Source: Novosphingobium resinovorum
GTDB lineage: Bacteria; Pseudomonadota; Alphaproteobacteria; Sphingomonadales; Sphingomonadaceae
Direction of reading: 5' to 3'
DNA: 64,000 nucleotides
Assembly (NCBI RefSeq): GCF_001742225.1
Contig: NZ_CP017075.1
Span: forward strand, 2,666,001-2,730,000
Part shown: positions 57,794 to 64,000 of the stretch, one piece after another
Numbering within the stretch: position 1 is the stretch's first letter
How the letters are laid out: each line of letters opens with the position of its first letter
Made by a program: the position numbers and the translations under genes
Notes under the pieces: model-generated
What the model saw: only the letters and a program-made list of their open reading frames with translations
Database searches by the model: none
Told to the model about the DNA's origin: nothing

Positions 57794-58782
57794 CGGCGCG
57801 GCTCCTCGGGCTTTTCCGCTTCGAGGGCGCGGGCGGCAGCCTCCCCGGCGATGGCGACGAAGGCATCGTGCAGCCCGGCGCGCTCGATGGACAGCGACAG
57901 GATACCCGCCTCCCCCGCGATCAGCGCGCGCAGCAGCGGCTCGATTCCGCCTTCGGGCAGCGCGAAGTTCCAGTACCGCCCCTCGCGCCGCGAATCGGTC
58001 GGCAAGGCAGCGCGCCACAGTCCCTCGTCGGCCTGCGTTTCGAGCCGGACCTGTGCGGGAATCCGGTCGCGCGCGACGTCGACCGGCCCCGCGAACGGGA
58101 CGCGACCTCCCGCGATGATCGCGACCTCGTCGCACAGGCGCTCGGCATGCGCGATGACGTGGGTGGAGAAGATCACGGTCGTGCCGTCCTCCGCCAGACC
58201 GCGCATCATCGCCTCCAGCTTGCCCTGGTTGAGCGCATCGAGGCCGGAGAACGGCTCGTCGAAGATGACCAGGCGCGGGCGATGAACCAGCGTGCCAAGG
58301 ATCTGCACCTGCTGCGCCATGCCTTTGGAAAGCTGGCGAATCTGACGATCCGCGGCATATCCGAGGCCATGCCGCTCGAGCAGTTCGTGCGCGCGGCGAC
58401 GGCCTTCCTTCAGCGGCAGGCCCCGCAGCGCGCCGAGAAAGGCGATCGCCTCCGTCGCCTTCATGGACGGGTAGAGGCCGCGCTCCTCGGGCAGGTAGCC
58501 GATGGCGTGGGCGACGTCGTGCGGCCGCTCGGCGCCGAGAATGCGACGGTAACCCGAATCGGGCTCGATGATACCCAGCAGCATGCGCAGCGTCGTCGTC
58601 TTGCCCGCACCGTTGGGGCCGAGGATGCCATAGACCGAGCCCTGCGGCACCGAGAGGTCGACACCGCCCACGGCAGTGGTCCCCTCGAACCGCTTGACGA
58701 GCCCCCGCGCCTCGATCGCCAGGGGGCAATCGAAACCTGACACATTGCCGGTCAACCGAGGATCTCCTACTTGCGCATCCAT
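57790..58782 (-). CDS. ABC transporter ATPase (NatA-like)
   Basis: About 330 residues. It shows Walker [11 protein letters not shown], signature [10 protein letters not shown], Walker [13 protein letters not shown] and the switch His in [11 protein letters not shown]. The ATG at 58782 follows AGGGGG but lies opposite the start of queG. A TTG at 58755 with AGGAGA upstream is an alternative that would remove the overlap. It works with the permease encoded next to it in an exporter. Confidence 0.9.
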   Translation of the reverse strand: MDAQVGDPRLTGNVSGFDCPLAIEARGLVKRFEGTTAVGGVDLSVPQGSVYGILGPNGAGKTTTLRMLLGIIEPDSGYRRILGAERPHDVAHAIGYLPEERGLYPSMKATEAIAFLGALRGLPLKEGRRRAHELLERHGLGYAADRQIRQLSKGMAQQVQILGTLVHRPRLVIFDEPFSGLDALNQGKLEAMMRGLAEDGTTVIFSTHVIAHAERLCDEVAIIAGGRVPFAGPVDVARDRIPAQVRLETQADEGLWRAALPTDSRREGRYWNFALPEGGIEPLLRALIAGEAGILSLSIERAGLHDAFVAIAGEAAARALEAEKPEEPRR

Positions 58783-59902
58783 GAAGCCCCCTGGGTCTAG
58801 CACGTGCGCCCCTGATGGCGCAGTCCCGGTTAAGACCGCCCTAAGCAATTTTGCCGAGGCGGTGGAGGGAGAGGCGCGCGCTCTCGGCTTCTGCGCTTTC
58901 GGCGTGGCTTCGGCCGCGACGGACGAGGACCGCGCGGCGCGGCTTGACGCCTGGCTGGCAGCGGGGATGCACGGCTCGATGGGCTGGATGGAGGAGCGCG
59001 CGCACCATCGCCGCAGTCCGCAGGGGCTCTGGCCCGAAGCCCGCAGCGTCATCGCGCTGGGCATGAGCTATGCCCCCGCCGCCGACCCGCTGCGACTGGC
59101 GGACGAAGGCGGGATCGGCCGGATTTCGGCGTATGCGCAAGGCGCCGATTATCACGACACGGTGAAGAAGGCGCTCAAGAACCTTGCCCGCTGGATGGTG
59201 AGCGAGGGGGACAAACGCGGGCTGGGGCCGGTCGGGGTGAAAGTCTTCACCGACACCGCGCCGGTGATGGAAAAGCCGCTCGCCGCTGCCGCAGGGCTCG
59301 GCTGGCAGGGCAAGCATACCAATGTCGTCAGCCGCGAACATGGATCATGGCTGTTCCTCGGCGAGATCTACACGACACTGGACCTGCCGCTCTCGGCCCC
59401 GGCGCGCGATCGCTGCGGATCGTGCCGGGCCTGCCAGGACGCTTGCCCGACCGATGCCTTCCCGGCGCCCTACCGCCTCGATGCGCGGCGCTGCGTCAGC
59501 TACCTCACCATCGAGCACAAGGGGCCGGTGCCCGAGGACATGCGCGAGGGGCTGGGCAACCGCATCTACGGCTGTGATGACTGCCTCGCGGTCTGCCCGT
59601 GGAACAAGTTCGCCGAGACGGCGCATACGATGAAGGCGTTCCTGCCGCGCGCGGAACTGACGGCGCCGGAGCTGGCGGATCTGCTCACGCTGGACGATGC
59701 GGGGTTTCGCAAGCTGTTCTCGGGAAGTCCGATCAAGCGGATCGGGCGGGACCGGTTCGTGCGCAACTGCCTCTATGCGGCGGGCAACAGCGGCCGGAAG
59801 GTGCTGCTGGCGCAGGTGGAGCCGCTGCTGGCGGATGCAGACGATGCCGTTGCAGATGCGGCACGATGGGCGAGAGGCAAGCTGACGTCGTCCCGGACTT
59901 GA
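58781..59902 (+). CDS. queG: Epoxyqueuosine reductase
   Basis: A 373-residue cobalamin- and iron-sulfur-dependent enzyme for the last step of queuosine in tRNA. The signature Fe-S motifs [16 protein letters not shown] and [13 protein letters not shown] are intact, as is [20 protein letters not shown]. The N-terminus is uncertain: only the ATG at 58781 precedes the conserved [14 protein letters not shown] region, and it overlaps the ABC gene start. The last codons and stop lie inside a palindromic repeat arm. Confidence 0.92.
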   Translation: MKPPGSSTCAPDGAVPVKTALSNFAEAVEGEARALGFCAFGVASAATDEDRAARLDAWLAAGMHGSMGWMEERAHHRRSPQGLWPEARSVIALGMSYAPAADPLRLADEGGIGRISAYAQGADYHDTVKKALKNLARWMVSEGDKRGLGPVGVKVFTDTAPVMEKPLAAAAGLGWQGKHTNVVSREHGSWLFLGEIYTTLDLPLSAPARDRCGSCRACQDACPTDAFPAPYRLDARRCVSYLTIEHKGPVPEDMREGLGNRIYGCDDCLAVCPWNKFAETAHTMKAFLPRAELTAPELADLLTLDDAGFRKLFSGSPIKRIGRDRFVRNCLYAAGNSGRKVLLAQVEPLLADADDAVADAARWARGKLTSSRT

Positions 59903-60005
59903 TCCGGAACCGGTGGCGGTCTTTAGGCGCGACCTCGGGTAAAGGCGCCCTGCCGACAGCAAGGCGGTTCACGGCCAGCGGTTCCGGATCAAGTCCGGGA
60001 CGACG
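59886..60005. repeat. Inverted repeat, CGTCCCGGACTTGATCCGG family
   Basis: Perfect 27-bp arms at 59886-59912 and 59979-60005, beginning CGTCGTCCCGGACTTGATCC and ending GGATCAAGTCCGGGACGACG. The left arm carries the last codons and stop of queG. The right arm ends 6 bp before the stop of the convergent flavoprotein gene. It could terminate both transcripts. Confidence 0.88.
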
Positions 60006-60011
60006 CCATTG

Positions 60012-61238
60012 TCAGACCAGTTCCTTGAGCGGCACGCCCGCGTCGGCGAGGCGCTCGACGTCCGGCGTGGCGCCCGCCTCGACCAGCTTTCGGCCCTGCA
60101 CGTAGTCCTTGACCATGTTCACGCAGTCCAGCGCCACGACCTTGCCCTGCTTGAGGTAGACCACCGAGAAGCTGCGCCCCTCGACGTCGCCGCGCGTCAC
60201 CGTCTGGTCGAAGCCCATGTTGATCCCGGCCGTCTGCAGCTTGAGATCATACTGGTTCGACCAGAACCACGGGAACGCCTTGTACGGCTTTGCGTCCCCG
60301 CAGATCGCCTTGGCCACGCACGTCGCCATGTCGTTGGCGTTCTGCACCGATTCCACCCGCATCACCGTGCCGCCCGCATAGTCGCAGGCGAAGGCCGCGC
60401 AGTCGCCGATCGCGTAGATGTCCGGTAGCGAGGTGCGGCAGAACTCGTCCACGTCCACGCCGTTGGCGCCCGAGGCACCTGCGAGGATCAGCGGACCGAC
60501 GGCGGGCACGATGCCGATGCCGACGATCACCGCCTCGGCGGGGATCACCTCGCCATCGACCAGCTTCACGCCCGTTACCCGGTGGCCGTCACCTTCGAGG
60601 CATTCCACCGCAACGCCGGTGCGCAGGTCCACCCCGTGATCGCGGTGTTCCTTCTGATAGAACTCGGACAGTTCCTCACCCGCGACGCGCGCCAGCACGC
60701 GCGGCAGGGCTTCGAGCAGCACCACGTTCAGCCCCATCTTCGACAGCACCGCCGCTGCTTCCAGCCCGATGTAGCCGCCGCCGATGACGACGATGTTCTT
60801 CGTGCCCGCATCGACTTCGGCCATCAGAGTGTCGCAGTCCTCGCGGGTGCGCACCGCGTGGACGCCCGCCAGTTCGGCGCCGCCGCACGACAGGCGCCGC
60901 GGATCGCCGCCGGTCGCCCAGACCAGCTTGCCGTAACCGAAGGTCGTGCCGTTCGAGAGCGTCAGTTCCTTCGCCTCGGCGTCCACCTTGGTGACTTCGG
61001 TGGAGAGCCTGAAGGTCACCTCCTTCTCGGCCCAGAACGTCGGTGGACGGATGTAGAGACGGTCGAAGGTTTTCTCGCGCGCGAAGTATTCCTTCGAAAG
61101 CGGCGGGCGCTCGTAAGGATGCTCCGGCTCGCGGCCGATGACGGTGATGGTTCCGGTGAACCCGTTCTGGCGCAGGGCGAGCGCACATTGCGCTCCCCCA
61201 TGTCCCGCTCCCACGATGACGACGTCTGATTTTTCCAT
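60012..61238 (-). CDS. FAD-dependent ferredoxin/rubredoxin reductase-like flavoprotein
   Basis: A 408-residue pyridine nucleotide-disulfide oxidoreductase-like protein. FAD-binding [13 protein letters not shown] at residues 6-18, the NAD-binding [12 protein letters not shown], and the FAD-site [10 protein letters not shown] are intact. The C-terminal reductase domain ends with [16 protein letters not shown]. The family feeds electrons from NADH to ferredoxins of P450 or dioxygenase systems. No ferredoxin or oxygenase gene is adjacent. The start at 61238 is preferred over 61274. Confidence 0.88.
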   Translation of the reverse strand: MEKSDVVIVGAGHGGAQCALALRQNGFTGTITVIGREPEHPYERPPLSKEYFAREKTFDRLYIRPPTFWAEKEVTFRLSTEVTKVDAEAKELTLSNGTTFGYGKLVWATGGDPRRLSCGGAELAGVHAVRTREDCDTLMAEVDAGTKNIVVIGGGYIGLEAAAVLSKMGLNVVLLEALPRVLARVAGEELSEFYQKEHRDHGVDLRTGVAVECLEGDGHRVTGVKLVDGEVIPAEAVIVGIGIVPAVGPLILAGASGANGVDVDEFCRTSLPDIYAIGDCAAFACDYAGGTVMRVESVQNANDMATCVAKAICGDAKPYKAFPWFWSNQYDLKLQTAGINMGFDQTVTRGDVEGRSFSVVYLKQGKVVALDCVNMVKDYVQGRKLVEAGATPDVERLADAGVPLKELV

Positions 61239-61331
61239 GGCGCGTTGAGTTCCGCAATTTAACCGCGCGGTCAATGCCCCAGACGAAATCTAGTTACCTT
61301 GATAGGGGGCATCGCATTGCTGGACAAACGT

Positions 61332-62324
61332 TCAGCCTACAGGCTGCTTCATCGCGTCCATCGTCAGTTCCAGCGAGCGAATCTGCGCCTCGGGATCATA
61401 CGTGGCGATGCTGACGATCAGTTCGTCCGCCTGCGTGCGGGCGACGAAGTCCTCGATCCCCTGCCGCACCGTCGCCGGGCTGCCGACCGCGCTGACCGAG
61501 CGCACCTGCTCCAGCATCGCCCGCGCCGCGCCGGGAAGACCGGCGCGGTAATCGCGTACCGGCGGCTTCAGGCGGCCCGGATTGCCCGAGCGCAGCGCCA
61601 CGAAGCTCTGGTCGGTGGAGGAGGACAGGTAGACCGCCTCCTCGTCCGTATCGGCGGCGACCACGTTGATCGCGGCCATGAAGTGCGGCTTCGCCAGGGT
61701 TTCGGAGGGCTCGAACCGCTCGCGGTATACCCGCGCGGCATCATCCAGTGCGGCGGGAGCGAAGTGCGAGGCGAAGGCGTAAGGCAGGCCCAGCATCGCC
61801 GCCAGCTGCGCACCGAACAGGCTGGAGCCGAGAATCCACATCTCGACATCCGCCCCCGCGGCCTGAGGCGAAGGAACGCCGCCCGCCGCCTGCCCCTGGA
61901 ACCGGGCACGCAGTTCCACCACGTCGTTGGGGAAGCGCTCGGACGCGGCGTGGATGTCCTTGCGCAGCGCATGGGCCAGCCGCCCGTCGGCGCCCGGCGC
62001 GCGGCCGAGACCGAGATCGACGCGGCCGGGGAACAGCGCCGCCAGCGTGCCGAACTGCTCGGAGATCACGTAAGGCGTGTGGTTGGGCAGCATGATGCCG
62101 CCCGCGCCAATGCGGATCGTGCTGGTCGCATTGCCGAGATGGGCGAGGACCACCGAGGTCGCGCCGCCCGCGATGCCGTCCATGCCGTGATGCTCGGCCA
62201 CCCAGTAGCGCCGGTATCCCGCGCGCTCGGCCGCCTGCGCGGTCCGTACGGAGATATCGAGCGCCTCCGCGACAGTGCCGTCTTCGCGGACGGTGACGAG
62301 ATCGAGGACGGACATCGGGATCAT
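61332..62324 (-). CDS. Luciferase-like monooxygenase (LLM) family protein
   Basis: A 330-residue flavin-dependent LLM-family protein of the YhbW type. YWVAEHHGMDGIAGGATSVV, the GAGGIMLPNHTPYVISEQ block and the LGLGRAPGADGR loop are characteristic. Most members use reduced FMN to oxidise small substrates. It lies 94 bp from the flavoprotein gene and 10 bp from the TPR gene, both on the same strand. The substrate is unknown. Confidence 0.87.
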   Translation of the reverse strand: MIPMSVLDLVTVREDGTVAEALDISVRTAQAAERAGYRRYWVAEHHGMDGIAGGATSVVLAHLGNATSTIRIGAGGIMLPNHTPYVISEQFGTLAALFPGRVDLGLGRAPGADGRLAHALRKDIHAASERFPNDVVELRARFQGQAAGGVPSPQAAGADVEMWILGSSLFGAQLAAMLGLPYAFASHFAPAALDDAARVYRERFEPSETLAKPHFMAAINVVAADTDEEAVYLSSSTDQSFVALRSGNPGRLKPPVRDYRAGLPGAARAMLEQVRSVSAVGSPATVRQGIEDFVARTQADELIVSIATYDPEAQIRSLELTMDAMKQPVG

Positions 62325-62334
62325 GGGAGAAACC

Positions 62335-63216
62335 TTATTTTGCCGGATCAGGAGAGCCGAGCTGGGATAGGTACTGCTTCGCCGTCACCGCAGCGTCACT
62401 GGAAGGCGCGGCCGCAACGACCGATTCCCAGCTGCGCCGCGCGGCGGCATCGTTGTGCGAAAGCATGGCGATGACGCCCGCCTCCAGCCCGATCTCGGGG
62501 TCTTGCGGAGCGAGGCTCGCAGCTTTCTCGATCTGGGTCTGCGCCTGTGCCAGCTTGTCCTGACGGCGCGAGAGCGTGGCCGAAAGCAGCCACGCCTGCG
62601 CATTGTCCGGCTGCGCGGCGCGGGCTTCGGCAAGGGCGTTGGCGGCCTCGTCGGGCTGCTTCACGGCGACCAGCCCGCGCGCACGGTCGAGCGCTATCGA
62701 GGCGGTGAGGTCCGCATCGCCGACGATCTTGGCGTCCGTCGCTGCAGGGGCGAGCAGCGAGAGCGCCTGCCCCGCCTGCCCGGCGGCGAGCGCGGCATTG
62801 CCCGCCATCGCCCCCAGACGCGCGCGGCTGGCATGGTCGGCAGGATCCGCGGCATCGCGGGCATTGGTGAAGGCGGTGCGCGCCTCGTCCCAGCGGTCGA
62901 GGTCGCTGAGCGCCACGCCGAGGCACAGGCCCGCACGCACCTGCTCGCGCCCGATGGCGTCGGCCACCGCGCTGCGGGCGAGTTCGGCGGATTTCTCCGG
63001 GTTCGCCTCGACCGCGCTCATGCAACCGGCGCTGCTGCGGGCGGCAGGCATCGCGACGTTCTGCGCCTCGCGGGCGCGGCGGTCGCGGTCTTCCTTGTCC
63101 TTCTTCTCGATGATCTCCAGCGGCAGCTGCGAAGCATAGGGCCGTGCCGAACTCGGCAGGCTGGAAGCAGGGCCGACCTGGGCCATCAGCGGAAGGAGGA
63201 GAAGCAGCGAGGACAT
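62335..63216 (-). CDS. TPR-repeat protein, predicted exported
   Basis: 293 residues. A hydrophobic start (MSSLLLLLPLMAQVGP) suggests a signal peptide or anchor, then a short charged stretch (EKKDKEDRDRRAREAQ). The rest consists of TPR-like helix pairs (for example DEAANALAEARAAQPDNAQAWL). Such proteins act as scaffolds in the periplasm. It begins 5 bp after the alpha/beta hydrolase stop and is likely cotranscribed with it. The function is unknown. Confidence 0.75.
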   Translation of the reverse strand: MSSLLLLLPLMAQVGPASSLPSSARPYASQLPLEIIEKKDKEDRDRRAREAQNVAMPAARSSAGCMSAVEANPEKSAELARSAVADAIGREQVRAGLCLGVALSDLDRWDEARTAFTNARDAADPADHASRARLGAMAGNAALAAGQAGQALSLLAPAATDAKIVGDADLTASIALDRARGLVAVKQPDEAANALAEARAAQPDNAQAWLLSATLSRRQDKLAQAQTQIEKAASLAPQDPEIGLEAGVIAMLSHNDAAARRSWESVVAAAPSSDAAVTAKQYLSQLGSPDPAK

Positions 63217-63221
63217 GGGGA

Positions 63222-63998
63222 TCAGGACTCCGGGGTGCCCTCTGCGCGCGGCCCTGCCAACGGAAGCACCAGTTCCGCGACGGTGCGCAGGAGCAGGCGA
63301 ATGTCGGCATCACGCGAGAGGCGATGATCGCCGTCCTTGATCAGCGTGACCTGCACGTCGGCTGAACGCAGTTTCTCCGCCAGCTTCAGGGAGATTTCGA
63401 AAGGCACGTCGGGATCGCGCTGGCCGTGGAGCAGGCGCACCGGGGCGTCGATGGCGATCTCGCCCTCCAGCATAAGGTTGGCCTGTCCGTCTGCCCAGAA
63501 ACCGGGGTGCGTGGGGGTCGGCTCGGGGCCGTAGGGATTGTCCTCGAAGAGGATTTCCCCGTCCGCGAGCAGCGCCTTATCCATCTGGGGGATGCCCCAT
63601 TCGGTGAAGTCCGGCGCCGGTGCGATGCCGACGAGGCCCGCCAGCCGGTCCCCCAGCGCGAGGCCCGCCATCAGCATCAGCCAGCCGCCCATCGAGGAAC
63701 CGACCAGCACGATCTTCTCGTCCGTCTCCAGCGCGGCGACGAGGGCGAGCACTTCCTGTTTCCAGCGCGTGAGAGTGCCGTCGGCAAAGTCGCCCGGCGA
63801 TTCGCCGCAGCCGGAATAGTCGAACAGCAGGCAGGGGAGCCCGCTGGCGCGCGCCATCTCGAACAGGGCGGCGGCCTTGGAACCGGCCATGTCGGACATG
63901 TAGCCGGGGAGGAAGACGATGACCGGGCCAGTGCCGGGAGTGAAACGGTAGGCGATCGAACGCCCGTCGGAGAGATCGAGATAGCTGGTCGAAGTCAT
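63222..63998 (-). CDS. Alpha/beta hydrolase
   Basis: 258 residues, complete just inside the window end. The nucleophile elbow GSSMGG lies in IVLVGSSMGGWLMLMA (about residue 101), and the acid and histidine follow in LLHGQRDPDVPFE and DGDHRLSRD. GYMSDMAGSKA carries the oxyanion region. The family matches serine esterases/acylhydrolases. It forms an apparent operon with the TPR gene. The substrate is unknown. Confidence 0.88.
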   Translation of the reverse strand: MTSTSYLDLSDGRSIAYRFTPGTGPVIVFLPGYMSDMAGSKAAALFEMARASGLPCLLFDYSGCGESPGDFADGTLTRWKQEVLALVAALETDEKIVLVGSSMGGWLMLMAGLALGDRLAGLVGIAPAPDFTEWGIPQMDKALLADGEILFEDNPYGPEPTPTHPGFWADGQANLMLEGEIAIDAPVRLLHGQRDPDVPFEISLKLAEKLRSADVQVTLIKDGDHRLSRDADIRLLLRTVAELVLPLAGPRAEGTPES

Positions 63999-64000
63999 GG

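Overview
The window is high-GC chromosomal DNA of an alphaproteobacterium, most likely a sphingomonad (Novosphingobium/Sphingobium-like). The evidence is inferred from gene content: the hisS-prfA-prmC order, a DUF4167 protein, a Zur-type regulator, an ihfB gene of alphaproteobacterial type, many short palindromic intergenic repeats, and lipid-modifying enzymes that would suit a glycosphingolipid outer membrane. No rRNA, phage, complete insertion sequence or CRISPR array is visible. One tRNA gene, tRNA-Leu(TAA), is present.

Positions 1-11217 form a surface-polysaccharide locus. It holds a truncated GSCFA-domain protein, a WcbI-like protein, a SAM methyltransferase and an AGE-family epimerase. 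It also holds a fused heptose-1-phosphate nucleotidyltransferase/heptose-bisphosphate phosphatase, a GHMP heptose-7-phosphate kinase, and two large multi-domain glycosyltransferases. Together these point to a D-manno-heptose-containing capsule or exopolysaccharide. After an AT-rich gap (11218-11928) come enzymes of lipid or envelope modification: an LpxO/Asp-Asn-hydroxylase-like dioxygenase, a fatty acid hydroxylase-type protein and an SDR. An LTA-synthase-like phosphoglycerol transferase and KpsS follow.

Positions 17394-32901 are mostly housekeeping: a FAH-family hydrolase, a Tat-type oligoendopeptidase, metK, lnt, a DUF4167 protein, prmC, prfA, hisS, an M61 peptidase, ppa, an SDR and a rhodanese-type sulfurtransferase. 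The short metK leader can form a pseudoknot with its own ribosome binding site. Positions 33029-41512 carry a TPR-CHAT protein, glutathione peroxidase, a sugar epimerase, a GST, a CoA-transferase pair with a divergent LysR regulator, and a DUF2141 protein.

Positions 41884-49948 hold rpe, a heparinase-like gene, purH, small membrane-protein genes, zur, a VOC protein and dxs. Positions 50200-63998 hold a small membrane protein, an operon of a POT peptide transporter and two amidohydrolases (one lacking its metal-binding histidines), and ihfB. They continue with the tRNA, a PilZ protein, an ABC-2 exporter pair, queG, a ferredoxin-reductase-like flavoprotein, a luciferase-like monooxygenase, a TPR protein and an alpha/beta hydrolase.

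The most unusual features are intergenic. An oriented stem-loop element occurs three times (29919-30050, 39936-40025, 41641-41781). It has a 34-38 bp perfect stem, an invariant 14-nt loop and compensatory base-pair changes between copies. Several other palindromic repeat families also occur. A possible micro-gene, partly bounded by 29-bp direct repeats, lies between the heparinase-like gene and purH.
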